From: Lachnospiraceae bacterium
GTDB lineage: Bacteria; Bacillota_A; Clostridia; Lachnospirales; Lachnospiraceae
NCBI GenBank assembly: GCA_017958245.1
Contig: JAGDDC010000164.1
Location: forward strand, 1-9,461
Direction: 5' to 3'
Length of the DNA stretch: 9,461 bases
Below the pieces are notes generated by a model that worked only from the letters and a program-made list of their open reading frames with translations, ran no database searches and was not told the origin of the DNA. Positions 1-6,890 of the stretch are shown one piece after another (the first letter of the stretch is position 1; each line of letters opens with the position of its first letter). Position numbers and translations under genes: made by a program.

Positions 1-2148
1 CATGATGAGTATGGTGTTCTTGAAATCCACGGTCCTGCCCTGTGAATCCGTGATACGCCCATCATCGAGCACCTGAAGAAGTACGTTGAAGACATCCGGA
101 TGCGCCTTCTCAACCTCGTCGAAGAGCACGACGCTGTAGGGCTTCCTTCTGACAGCCTCGGTGAGCTGCCCGCCCTCGTCGTATCCGACATATCCGGGAG
201 GCGCTCCGATGAGCCTCGATACCGAATGCTTCTCCATGTACTCACTCATATCTATCCTGACCATGTTGGCCTCGTGGTCAAAGAGCGCCTCGGCAAGCGC
301 CTTCGCAAGCTCTGTCTTTCCGACGCCGGTGGGCCCCAAGAAGAGGAACGATCCGATCGGCTTGCCCGGATCCTTGATGCCCGCCTTCGATCTGAGGATA
401 GCCTCGGACACGAGCTTCACGCCCTCGTCCTGCCCGACGACCCTCTTGTGAAGGAGATCCGAGAGATGCAGCGTCTTGCTTCTCTCGCTCTCCGTGAGCT
501 TGGTCACGGGTATACCGGTCCACCTCGAGATGATCCTTGCGATCTCCTCCTCGCCGACGTTCTCGTGGACGAGAGTGTGGTCATTTGCCCTGATGAGCTC
601 CTCGGCCTCTTCAAGCTGCTGCTTCACATCCGGGATCCTGCCGTACTTGAGCTCTGCGGCTTTCTCGAGGTCGTAGTTTCTCTCGGCGAGCTCCGCTTCG
701 CTGTTTAAGGCCTCGAGTTCGCTCCTGAGAGCCCTGACCTTCTCGACCTCCTGCTTCTCGTTGTCGTAGGCGGCCTTCATCCTTGCAAATGATTCCTTCT
801 GCTCGGAAAGCTCCTTCCCAAGCGCCTCGAGCCTCTCCGCGCTCAGCCTGTCGTCTTCTTTCCTGAGCGCTGCTGCCTCGATCTCCATCTGTCTGATCTT
901 TCTCTGTATGTCATCGAGCTCAGTCGGCATCGAGTTGAGCTCTGTCTTTATCAGGGCGCAGGCCTCATCCACGAGGTCGATCGCCTTGTCGGGAAGAAAC
1001 CGGTCGGTTATGTAGCGGTTGGAGAGCGTCGCTGCCGATACGAGCGCGGCATCTGCGATCTTGACGCCGTGGAACACTTCGTAGCGCTCCTTGAGGCCTC
1101 TAAGGATCGAGATTGTATCCTCTACCGTGGGCTCTTCAACCATAACCGGCTGGAATCTTCTCTCAAGAGCTGCGTCCTTCTCTATATAACGGCGGTATTC
1201 ATTGAGCGTGGTCGCGCCTATGCAATGAAGCTCGCCTCTTGCAAGCATGGGTTTTAGCATGTTGCCGGCATCCATCGAACCCTCGGTCTTGCCGGCTCCG
1301 ACTATCGTGTGAAGCTCGTCGATGAACAGGATGATCTGCCCGTCGCTCTTCTTGACTTCCTCGAGCACGGCCTTGAGCCTCTCCTCAAACTCTCCGCGGT
1401 ACTTTGCGCCCGCGACGAGCGCTCCCATGTCGAGTGAGAAGATCTTCTTGTCCTTCAGATCCTCAGGCACATCGCCTCTCACGATCCTCTGCGCGAGGCC
1501 TTCTACGACCGCAGTCTTGCCGACGCCCGGCTCACCTATGAGCACGGGGTTGTTCTTGGTCTTCCTCGAGAGTATACGGATCACGTTCCTGATCTCCTGA
1601 TCCCTGCCTATGACGGGGTCGAGCTTCTGCCCTCTCGCCCTCTCAACGAGGTCAGCGCCGTACTTTTCAAGCGTGTCGTATGTCTCCTCAGGGCTGTCCG
1701 AGGTCACTCTCTGGTTCCCCCTGACGGTAGCGAGCGCGGTCAAAAACCTCTCCCTCGTGATCCCAAACTCCTTAAACAGCGCAGAAACTTCCTTGTTCGC
1801 GTGCTTCATCACAGAGAGGAAGAGATGTTCCACAGAGACGTACTCGTCACGCATTTGCTTCGCCTCGTCCTCGGCGTATACGAGCGCCTTGTTGAGCGAC
1901 TCGGAAAGGTGCAGCTGTCCGCCGGAGACCTTCGGTCTCTTCCTCAGAAGTCCGTCTATCTGCGCCGTGAAAACCTCCGGCGCGATCTCCATCTTTTTGA
2001 TCATCTGAGGGATGAGGCCTTCTTCGTCACTCATGAGGACATACAGCAAATGCTCCTGATCCACCTCCTGATGCCCGTAGTCATACGCAAGCTTCTCGAG
2101 CGAATCGACAGCCTGCATCGACTTCTTCGTAAATCTGTCTATCTTCAT
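1..2148 (-). CDS. clpB: ATP-dependent chaperone ClpB (Hsp100 disaggregase), C-terminus cut by window edge
   Basis: ClpB is a cytoplasmic hexameric AAA+ disaggregase that threads aggregated proteins through its pore, working with DnaK. The 716 codons here carry the N-terminal Clp repeat domain (about 1-145) and the first AAA+ domain, with Walker A GEPGVGKT at 205-212 and Walker B ending D277-E278. A long charged coiled-coil middle domain follows (about 400-530); this separates ClpB from ClpA and ClpX. The second AAA+ domain has GPTGVGKT at 605-612, pore loop GYVGYDEGG and Walker B D677-E678. Motif positions match E. coli ClpB (857 residues) almost exactly, so roughly 140-150 residues are missing, including the second arginine finger and sensor 2. 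No internal stop or frameshift was seen. The ATG at 2148 has a strong SD eight bases upstream. The gene is separated from hflC by a terminator and its own promoter. Identification is firm. Confidence 0.97.
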   Translation of the reverse strand, partial: MKIDRFTKKSMQAVDSLEKLAYDYGHQEVDQEHLLYVLMSDEEGLIPQMIKKMEIAPEVFTAQIDGLLRKRPKVSGGQLHLSESLNKALVYAEDEAKQMRDEYVSVEHLFLSVMKHANKEVSALFKEFGITRERFLTALATVRGNQRVTSDSPEETYDTLEKYGADLVERARGQKLDPVIGRDQEIRNVIRILSRKTKNNPVLIGEPGVGKTAVVEGLAQRIVRGDVPEDLKDKKIFSLDMGALVAGAKYRGEFEERLKAVLEEVKKSDGQIILFIDELHTIVGAGKTEGSMDAGNMLKPMLARGELHCIGATTLNEYRRYIEKDAALERRFQPVMVEEPTVEDTISILRGLKERYEVFHGVKIADAALVSAATLSNRYITDRFLPDKAIDLVDEACALIKTELNSMPTELDDIQRKIRQMEIEAAALRKEDDRLSAERLEALGKELSEQKESFARMKAAYDNEKQEVEKVRALRSELEALNSEAELAERNYDLEKAAELKYGRIPDVKQQLEEAEELIRANDHTLVHENVGEEEIARIISRWTGIPVTKLTESERSKTLHLSDLLHKRVVGQDEGVKLVSEAILRSKAGIKDPGKPIGSFLFLGPTGVGKTELAKALAEALFDHEANMVRIDMSEYMEKHSVSRLIGAPPGYVGYDEGGQLTEAVRRKPYSVVLFDEVEKAHPDVFNVLLQVLDDGRITDSQGRTVDFKNTILIM

Positions 2149-2156
2149 ATGTCACC

Positions 2157-2163
2157 CCTCCTT
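2157..2163 (-). promoter_or_regulatory. clpB ribosome binding site
   Basis: The minus strand reads AAGGAGG here, eight bases before the ATG at 2148. It is near-perfect and fixes the clpB start. Confidence 0.85.
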
Positions 2164-2182
2164 TTCCCTTTGTTCTATAACT

Positions 2183-2210
2183 ACTATAACACAGATTTTA
2201 AATATGTCAA
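2183..2210 (-). promoter_or_regulatory. sigma-A-like promoter for clpB
   Basis: On the minus strand there is a perfect -35 TTGACA (2205-2210), a 16-base AT-rich spacer and -10 TATAGT (2183-2188). Transcription would start near 2176, giving a leader of roughly 28 bases that holds the SD. I found no CIRCE inverted repeat (TTAGCACTC-N9-GAGTGCTAA) and no tandem GTCAAA CtsR box around it. Heat-shock control, if present, would need another mechanism. Confidence 0.7.
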
Positions 2211-2232
2211 CTCCTTTTCCATAAGAAAGGTG

Positions 2233-2269
2233 CAACAAAAAAGGAGCCGCTCGGGCTCCTTTCTTGTTG
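2233..2269 (-). terminator. intrinsic terminator of the kinase-PEGA-hflK-hflC operon
   Basis: The two 16-base arms 2233-2248 and 2254-2269 pair along their whole length with one G-U, around a 5-base loop. In the minus-strand RNA the GC-rich core GGAGCC/GGCUCC is followed by a run of six U. It lies about 80 bases after the hflC stop and just upstream of the clpB promoter, so it separates the two transcription units. The plus-strand reading also ends in a T-rich stretch, but no plus-strand gene leads into it. Confidence 0.88.
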
Positions 2270-2276
2270 ATAGTTA

Positions 2277-2357
2277 TTCTCTCACTCCCATATTGACTCG
2301 CTTCGCTCGTCAATATGTATCGCTCAAGAAATAGCCTTACGGCTATTTCTCTCACTC
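2277..2357. repeat. 11-bp direct repeat bounding two hairpins after hflC
   Basis: TTCTCTCACTC occurs at 2277-2287 and again at 2347-2357, exactly 70 bases apart. Between the copies lie two perfect hairpins. The first has 9-bp arms CATATTGAC/GTCAATATG (2289-2297 and 2309-2317) and an 11-base loop TCGCTTCGCTC. The second has 10-bp arms AGAAATAGCC/GGCTATTTCT (2327-2336 and 2341-2350) and a 4-base loop. The right copy overlaps the last hflC codon and its stop. The block would be transcribed as the hflC 3' untranslated region, where it could stabilise the mRNA, or it may be a copy of a dispersed intergenic palindrome. Neither is shown from this window alone. Confidence 0.6.
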
Positions 2358-3272
2358 GATCTTGTTAAAGATCTCCGCCAGCGGCGAATCTGATGTAAGT
2401 ATCAGTGTCTTGCTGCCCTTCATGGACGCCTTTGCGGCGTCGAGCGAGCGAACGAAGGTGTAGAAGTCCGCGCGGGACTCGTCCTTGTAGACCTGCGAGA
2501 GGATGCGCATGTACTCCGCCTCACCCTCCGACCTGAGCTTCTCAGCCTGGGCCTCGGCCTCCGAGACACTTACTATGATCTCGTTGTCCGTCTTGGTGCG
2601 GATCATCTTCGCCTCGGACTCGCCCGAAGCGGTGAAGCTCGCTGCGATGTTGTTTCGCTCCGAGATCATACGCTCATACACGGCGGTCTTGTTGTCGCTG
2701 GGCAGGTCGAGGTGCTTGGTCTCGACTGCCACGAGTTCTATCCCGTACTGATCCGTGACCGAACCGATGTTGTTCTTTATGGCGAGCGCGAGCTCACCGT
2801 CTCTTGCGCGGATCACGTCGCTCTGGAGCATACTGGAGACCACGTTCTTGCTCGAGTTGTAAACTATAGCGTTTATACGGCTCTCGGCGTTCGAGATCTG
2901 CGAGTTGAGTGACTGCACGAACTTCAGCGGATCCTCGATCCTCCAGAGCACGAAGCTGTCGAGCACCATGGTCTTCTTGTCCTGCGTGATGACATCCGAT
3001 GCCGTGAGGTCGTAGAGCATCAGCTCCTTGGGGAGCTTCGACGTCGACTGTATGAACGGCACCTTGAACGAGAGGCCGGACGTCGTGATGATCCTCTCGA
3101 CCTTCCCGAACTGCCTGATGAGCGTGTACTCGTTCTCCCTCGTCACTACCAGCGACTGGGATCCCACGATGATCAGGAGCACCACGAGCACTGCGATGAT
3201 TATGAGAGGCGCCTTCTTCCTGGGCTGATAGATGCGCTCGATGTTTTCAGCGTTTTCGTAAGAATCACTCAT
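2352..3272 (-). CDS. hflC: HflC, SPFH/Band 7 membrane protein, FtsH protease modulator
   Basis: The 306-residue length is typical of HflC. After a short polar N-terminus comes one membrane segment (about 21-38), rich in I, L and V. An SPFH/Band 7 domain follows (about 40-210), containing the ENEYTLIRQFGKV strand and the GLSFKVPFIQ motif. Next is a helical Ala/Glu-rich stretch (about 215-260, with SEAEAQAEKLRSEGEAEYMR). The FYTFVRSLDAAKASM block (270-284) and the hydrophobic strand TLILTSDSPLAEIF near the end are characteristic of HflC. In E. coli HflC and HflK form a large periplasmic-side cage around FtsH and restrain its access to membrane substrates; the same role outside a Gram-positive membrane is inferred. 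The start codon overlaps the hflK stop by one base, with an excellent SD, implying coupled translation. It is the last gene before the operon terminator. Confidence 0.93.
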   Translation of the reverse strand: MSDSYENAENIERIYQPRKKAPLIIIAVLVVLLIIVGSQSLVVTRENEYTLIRQFGKVERIITTSGLSFKVPFIQSTSKLPKELMLYDLTASDVITQDKKTMVLDSFVLWRIEDPLKFVQSLNSQISNAESRINAIVYNSSKNVVSSMLQSDVIRARDGELALAIKNNIGSVTDQYGIELVAVETKHLDLPSDNKTAVYERMISERNNIAASFTASGESEAKMIRTKTDNEIIVSVSEAEAQAEKLRSEGEAEYMRILSQVYKDESRADFYTFVRSLDAAKASMKGSKTLILTSDSPLAEIFNKIE

Positions 3273-3287
3273 CAGTCCTCACCTCCT
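3272..3287 (-). promoter_or_regulatory. hflK stop / hflC start overlap with strong SD
   Basis: The minus strand reads TGATG, so the A of the hflK TGA is the first base of the hflC ATG. AGGAGGT (3281-3287) lies eight bases upstream, inside the end of hflK. This arrangement favours coupled, near-equimolar synthesis of the two partners. Confidence 0.85.
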
Positions 3288-4252
3288 TTTTCAGGCTCGA
3301 CGTTCACGGCGGGAGCGTCTCCCTTGTCCGCGTCTTCCGCAAATGAATCGAGAGGCAGCATCTTCTGCACGCCCGTCCCGGAATTGTCTATGATCACCTT
3401 GAGGCCCGGAAGGACGTCCTCCATCGCCTCGTAGAACATACGCTGCTTCGTGATGAGCGGGTACTTCACGTACTCCTGATACAGCGCGTTGAACCTTGCC
3501 GCCTGACCTTCGGCCTCGTTGATCCTGGCCTCCTTGTCCGCCTCGGCCTCCTTTATGATCTTGTCGACCTCGGCCTCTGCGGCGGGTATCTGCTCGTTGC
3601 GGTACTTGTTCGCGTTGTTTACGGCGGTCTCCGCGCCCTGCTTTGCGGACTCGACGTTCATGAAAGCCTCGAGTACCTCAGCCGTGGGCGGCTCCGCATC
3701 CTGGATCGTGATGTTCACGAGCTGGATGCCTATATCATTTGTCTCGAGATCGCTTGTGATCTTCTCGCGGATGTTCGATTGGATCTCGTTCTTGCCCGTC
3801 GTGATGACGCTGTCCACGTCGTACGAGCCGATCTCGTCACGTATGCGGGACTGCGCGATGTTCTTTAAGATGAGCACCGGATCGTCCGAGGCATACAGCG
3901 CCTTGATCGGATCCGTGACCTTGTACTCGACGAAGAAATCAACATTTACGAAGTTGAAATCCGAGGTGATCATGAGAGATTCGTCCTCGATCGAGACGTT
4001 GGTGCCCTGCTCATATCCTATCGGAAAGCCCTTGATCGTCGTGTCGACGAGCTCGACCTTCTGAATAAACGGTATCTTAAAATGCAACCCCGGCTCACTC
4101 TCCGCCGAGGGTGCGCCAAATGTCGTGACCACCGCCTGCTCCTGCTCGCCTATCGTATATAAGGCGTTGAAAGCAAGAACGACCAGTATCACAAGGATCA
4201 CAACATATTTGATGTACTTGAAATAACTTGCCGGTTCCCTTGAAACTGCCAT
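3272..4252 (-). CDS. hflK: HflK, SPFH/Band 7 membrane protein, FtsH protease modulator
   Basis: Partner of HflC in the membrane HflKC complex. From the ATG at 4252 the protein has 326 residues: a short N-terminus, one membrane segment (about 14-33), then an SPFH domain (about 34-205) with EQAVVTTFG and GLHFKIPFIQ. HflK-specific features follow: DAEPPTAEVLEAFMNVESA (185-203), an Ala/Glu coiled stretch (about 205-255), and the EGQAARFNALYQEYVKYP to MFYEAMEDVLPG block (248-283). The tail is short and acidic (303-326). It lacks the long Gly-rich N-terminus of proteobacterial HflK, which is common in Firmicutes. A TTG ten codons upstream (4282) keeps the frame open, but the ATG at 4252 has AAGGAG nine bases before it and is preferred. 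The gene lies 53 bases after the PEGA gene and overlaps hflC by one base. Confidence 0.92.
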   Translation of the reverse strand: MAVSREPASYFKYIKYVVILVILVVLAFNALYTIGEQEQAVVTTFGAPSAESEPGLHFKIPFIQKVELVDTTIKGFPIGYEQGTNVSIEDESLMITSDFNFVNVDFFVEYKVTDPIKALYASDDPVLILKNIAQSRIRDEIGSYDVDSVITTGKNEIQSNIREKITSDLETNDIGIQLVNITIQDAEPPTAEVLEAFMNVESAKQGAETAVNNANKYRNEQIPAAEAEVDKIIKEAEADKEARINEAEGQAARFNALYQEYVKYPLITKQRMFYEAMEDVLPGLKVIIDNSGTGVQKMLPLDSFAEDADKGDAPAVNVEPEKGGED

Positions 4253-4261
4253 CAAAAAATA

Positions 4262-4267
4262 CTCCTT
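4262..4267 (-). promoter_or_regulatory. hflK ribosome binding site that decides the start
   Basis: The minus strand reads AAGGAG, nine bases before the ATG at 4252. It lies inside any reading frame begun at the upstream TTG (4282), which argues for the shorter protein. Confidence 0.75.
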
Positions 4268-4305
4268 TCCTTTTATCTTCAAGGCCTCAGCCCTGAGGCA
4301 TCAGC

Positions 4306-5895
4306 CTAGTTCGATCTGACCATATCCGGAAATGAGAAACGCACATCCTCGTCCTCATCCTCGACCTCGATCATGTAGCTCTTCGGCACATAGCCGTCGA
4401 GCTCGAGGCGTACAGTCATCTCCCCCACTTGCTTCGGAATCTCCAGTCGGCCTCCCGTGATGGTGCCGCTGTAATCTCCGTCTATGTAAACACGCGCTCC
4501 CTCGGTACACTCGACGATCATCCTGTGGGTGCCGTCCTCATATCTCGTGGAGCCAGGTGTCGGGGTCTCTTCATCGGCCCCCGTAGGCGTCGGGCCCTCA
4601 GGTTCCGTGATGGTGGGCGTCGCTTCACCTGCGCCGGTCGGCTCTTCCCCGTCCTCATCGTCCGGATCGGAAGGGATCGTGGGCGCGGGGCCCGTGTCGG
4701 GATCCTGTGAAGTGTTGTCCGGTATAGTTCCGTCTATTGCGGGTTCTTCTTTCCCGTCGTCCGTCTGCCCGCCCGAAGGGTCCATGTCCTCGGTCAGGCT
4801 GTCGGGATCCTCAGGCTCCTCCGTTGCCTCCGAGAGCGTTATGTTGCAGGTCTGCGCCGTCCCCGAGACATTCAGATAACCCTTGTAGGGGTTGTATCCC
4901 GCGAGCACGACCTCGATAGCATGCTCTCCGTATGAGAGCTGCACGGGATCCGCGTAATCGGTGTAGATCCCGTCTATATAAAGGAGTGCGTATTCCGGGG
5001 AAATGCTGAATCTGACGGTTCCCTTTGGATACATGGCCGACCCGTATGGTGAGAGGTCGAAGCGTGAGACGCTGTCGCGGCTGATCATGATCTGCGCCGT
5101 GGCCTCATACTCGCCGTTTACCGCTGTCACATCGTACGTCCCCTCAGGAAGCAGGATCTTCTGCTCCTCTCCTATGACATAGCTCCTGGTCCTGCCTATG
5201 GAGAGTGTCCCGCCCACAAAGTCCTCGTGGCCCGTGAGCTCCAGATACCCGTGTCCCTTCTCAACTTTCAGGAGGTAGGCGTAGTTGTCTATCCCCGCGA
5301 GCGAGAACACGTCCTCAGCGCTCAGATCGCTCATGGTCACGAAATTTTCGCCGCTTAGGATCCTCAGCTTGTCGTCGTACCTGTAGATCTGGTCGGAGAC
5401 GGTCATCTTCTTCAGCCCGTCGTCGATCGCGAGGTTTAAGATGCCCTTGTACTCCCAGGTCCTCTCGCATCCCTTGAGCGACTTAAGCGACATGTCGTCC
5501 GGCTCGTAGGTTATGTCCGCGATGTATCCGGGCCTTAGGATCTGCGCCGAGATCACCTTGCCGTGCCTGTTCTTTATGTTGGTCGCGCCTGTGTAGGAGA
5601 GCGAATACTCCTCCCCCGTCATGAGATCGAGGACGTTCATGGTCTGCCCGTCGAGATCCATCATCTCTATGAGCACGGTCGAGGCGGCGCTTCCCGGAGG
5701 GAGCTCCGCGTTCTGCTGCCCGTCATCCTCAGGCTGAGCCTGGGCGGTCGCCGTGGGCTCCGCGTCCTGATCCTTCTTTGGCGAATCTTTTTTGTTGTTG
5801 TTTATGATCGTCACAACCATGATGACGATCACCAGCGCGAGCGCGCCTAGGATCGCCGCGAAGACGGCTGTCCTGTTGTTGCTGTTCTCGTTCAT
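4306..5895 (-). CDS. membrane-anchored PEGA-domain protein with acidic Pro/Thr linker
   Basis: 529 residues. The N-terminus is short and polar, followed by one membrane segment (about 9-31, AVFAAILGALALVIVIMVV) and then NNNKK. That order suggests a signal anchor with the rest outside the cell. After a Pro/Glu/Gln-rich stretch (36-70) comes an unassigned beta-rich region (about 72-215). Three PEGA-like repeats can be made out: a divergent one (about 217-280, with LLPEGTYDVTAV), a clear one (about 293-355, with LLYIDGIYTDYADPVQLSYG and AGYNPYKGYL), and a C-terminal one (about 457-520, with ARVYIDGDYSGTI and LDGYVPKSYMIEV). A roughly 100-residue Asp/Glu/Pro/Thr linker (356-455) separates the last two. 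PEGA modules are generally surface or wall-associated; the precise function is unknown. It lies between the kinase gene (35 bases upstream) and hflK. No SD precedes the ATG, which is odd here. Confidence 0.85.
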   Translation of the reverse strand: MNENSNNRTAVFAAILGALALVIVIMVVTIINNNKKDSPKKDQDAEPTATAQAQPEDDGQQNAELPPGSAASTVLIEMMDLDGQTMNVLDLMTGEEYSLSYTGATNIKNRHGKVISAQILRPGYIADITYEPDDMSLKSLKGCERTWEYKGILNLAIDDGLKKMTVSDQIYRYDDKLRILSGENFVTMSDLSAEDVFSLAGIDNYAYLLKVEKGHGYLELTGHEDFVGGTLSIGRTRSYVIGEEQKILLPEGTYDVTAVNGEYEATAQIMISRDSVSRFDLSPYGSAMYPKGTVRFSISPEYALLYIDGIYTDYADPVQLSYGEHAIEVVLAGYNPYKGYLNVSGTAQTCNITLSEATEEPEDPDSLTEDMDPSGGQTDDGKEEPAIDGTIPDNTSQDPDTGPAPTIPSDPDDEDGEEPTGAGEATPTITEPEGPTPTGADEETPTPGSTRYEDGTHRMIVECTEGARVYIDGDYSGTITGGRLEIPKQVGEMTVRLELDGYVPKSYMIEVEDEDEDVRFSFPDMVRSN

Positions 5896-5902
5896 ATTGA
5901 CA

Positions 5903-5908
5903 ATTGTA
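5903..5908 (-). promoter_or_regulatory. possible -10 box giving a leaderless PEGA transcript
   Basis: The minus strand reads TACAAT, ending seven bases before the A of the PEGA ATG (5895). If used, transcription would begin at or beside the start codon. No convincing -35 sits at 16-18 bases: the candidates are ATGATT or TGATTT, within or next to the kinase stop. The call is therefore weak and rests on the spacing and on the missing SD. Confidence 0.3.
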
Positions 5909-5930
5909 CAGTAGTTTTTGTGTTAAATCA

Positions 5931-6716
5931 TTAACGGGAGATTAAATCGGCTCTGACAAATCCGCAGCCTGCATCGGCAGCCGCTTTTACAACATCCTCG
6001 CCCGAGACGAGCTCGATCCCGTTCTCATCGGAGGTGATGCCTATCCTTCCGCCCTCGTACACGCGGTTGTTGGAAGGGTCGTTCTTTGCATCCGGCAGGA
6101 AACGCGCGATGCCAAGCATTATCTCGCCCTTTCCGCCGACCTTTCCCTCTTCTTTTGTCTTGTCATACTCATTTGCGTAGCGCTCGTAAGCGCTCATAAA
6201 CATCTCAGTCAGGATCTCGGGCGAAGCGCAGGTGCTGTCGAGCACGAGGTCGTAGTTGCCCAGGTTGAAGTACTCGATCCCGTAGAACTCGCGGTATCTC
6301 ACGTTCTCCGTGAGCGCGCGCTCTCTCAAGGATTCCTTTGCTTCCTCAACGGAGGCGTAGGTCTCAACCTCTCCTCTGCTGTCGTTGTACACCCTTCTTG
6401 CAGCCTCGTCGAGGCTCACCGTCAGGAAGATCTTGAAGGTCCTCTCCGCAAAATGCCACGCGAGCCTCGAGTCAAAGATCACCTTGTCGTCTATCTTTTC
6501 GCGCGAGATCCTCGTGGTCGCATCGTCGATCATCCGGTCTATGCTGCTGTCCGTCTTCATGAGCTCGTTCATCTCAAGCAGGGTGATCCCCCGCTCCGCA
6601 GCCAGGTCTCTTAAGATCATGCCAGTCGAATACCTCTCGAACCCGTACTGCTCACATATCCTTTTGCAAATGGTCGATTTGCCGCTTCCCAGATTTCCCG
6701 TGATCGATATGTTCAT
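5931..6716 (-). CDS. P-loop cytidylate-kinase-like protein with extra C-terminal tail
   Basis: From the ATG at 6716 the protein has 261 residues. It opens with strand MNISIT and Walker A GNLGSGKST (7-15). YSTGMILRDLA (29-39) follows in the position of the NMP-binding region, then VIFDSRLAWHF (79-89) and FKIFLTV (94-100). A lid-like Arg-rich helix RERALTENVRYREFYGIEYF (121-140) precedes YDLVLDST (145-152). This layout fits the cytidylate kinase-like P-loop family, which transfers phosphate from ATP to CMP or dCMP. It is not the classical Cmk, so the substrate is uncertain. Residues beyond about 185 are extra for such kinases and may form a small separate domain (see findings). A TTG at 6746 would add ten residues but abuts the SD, so ATG before the P-loop strand is preferred. 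It is the first gene of the minus-strand operon. Confidence 0.8.
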   Translation of the reverse strand: MNISITGNLGSGKSTICKRICEQYGFERYSTGMILRDLAAERGITLLEMNELMKTDSSIDRMIDDATTRISREKIDDKVIFDSRLAWHFAERTFKIFLTVSLDEAARRVYNDSRGEVETYASVEEAKESLRERALTENVRYREFYGIEYFNLGNYDLVLDSTCASPEILTEMFMSAYERYANEYDKTKEEGKVGGKGEIMLGIARFLPDAKNDPSNNRVYEGGRIGITSDENGIELVSGEDVVKAAADAGCGFVRADLISR

Positions 6717-6746
6717 ACAGTCTGCGCCCGGTAAAGTCCCGGACAA

Positions 6747-6754
6747 CCTCCTTT
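6747..6754 (-). promoter_or_regulatory. SD-like AAAGGAGG, oddly placed before the kinase gene
   Basis: A near-perfect SD on the minus strand. It touches the TTG at 6744-6746 with no spacer and is 30 bases from the ATG at 6716. No ATG, GTG or TTG lies in the normal 5-9 base window. A small CCGG-N7-CCGG hairpin in between could shorten the effective distance. Confidence 0.5.
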
Positions 6755-6767
6755 CTCTCTACGGCCT

Positions 6768-6788
6768 GCGGGGCACTTTCCTGCCCGC
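6768..6788 (-). other. hairpin in the kinase 5' untranslated leader
   Basis: On the minus strand GCGGG-CA pairs with TG-CCCCGC, forming seven base pairs with one bulged C around loop GGAAAG. It lies between the likely transcription start near 6795 and the SD. No U-run follows, so it is not a terminator. It could be a leader structure affecting stability or translation, but nothing identifies it as a known riboswitch. Confidence 0.4.
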
Positions 6789-6801
6789 GGGCTCCACGAT
6801 A

Positions 6802-6831
6802 ATTATACCCGCCGTGCGACACCACGGTCAA
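6802..6831 (-). promoter_or_regulatory. sigma-A-like promoter for the kinase-PEGA-hflKC operon
   Basis: The minus strand has -35 TTGACC (6826-6831), an 18-base spacer and a perfect -10 TATAAT (6802-6807). Transcription would start near 6795 and leave a leader of about 78 bases before the kinase ATG. No terminator lies between the four downstream genes, so one transcript could cover all of them to 2233. Confidence 0.72.
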
Positions 6832-6890
6832 GTCTCCCGCCATCTTTAGACGGTCTTCTCTATCTGTGCCTTTTCTATGCGTTTTCTGAC

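Noticed and set aside
100..708. Plus-strand 202-codon open frame
   Set aside because: It is antisense to the highly conserved second AAA+ domain and middle domain of clpB and arises from GC-biased codon use.
2149..2232. CIRCE or CtsR operator in front of clpB
   Set aside because: Neither the 9-bp CIRCE inverted repeat nor tandem GTCAAA heptads could be found by reading both strands.
1801..2334. Plus-strand 177-codon open frame crossing the clpB start
   Set aside because: It is antisense to the clpB N-terminus, then runs through the clpB promoter and the operon terminator; no SD and no domain.
4253..4282. TTG at 4282 as the hflK start, adding ten residues
   Set aside because: The ATG at 4252 has AAGGAG at nine bases, and that SD would lie inside the extended frame; the extension has no family support.
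4284..4299. Inverted repeat GCCTCAG-CC-CTGAGGC between the PEGA gene and hflK as a terminator
   Set aside because: The stem is short once a real loop is allowed, and no U-run follows on the minus strand. It is more likely incidental or a weak processing or attenuation site.
4529..4879. Plus-strand Ser/Gly/Val-rich 116-codon frame resembling a low-complexity protein
   Set aside because: It is the antisense image of the PEGA protein's acidic Pro/Thr linker; the low complexity is inherited from that linker.
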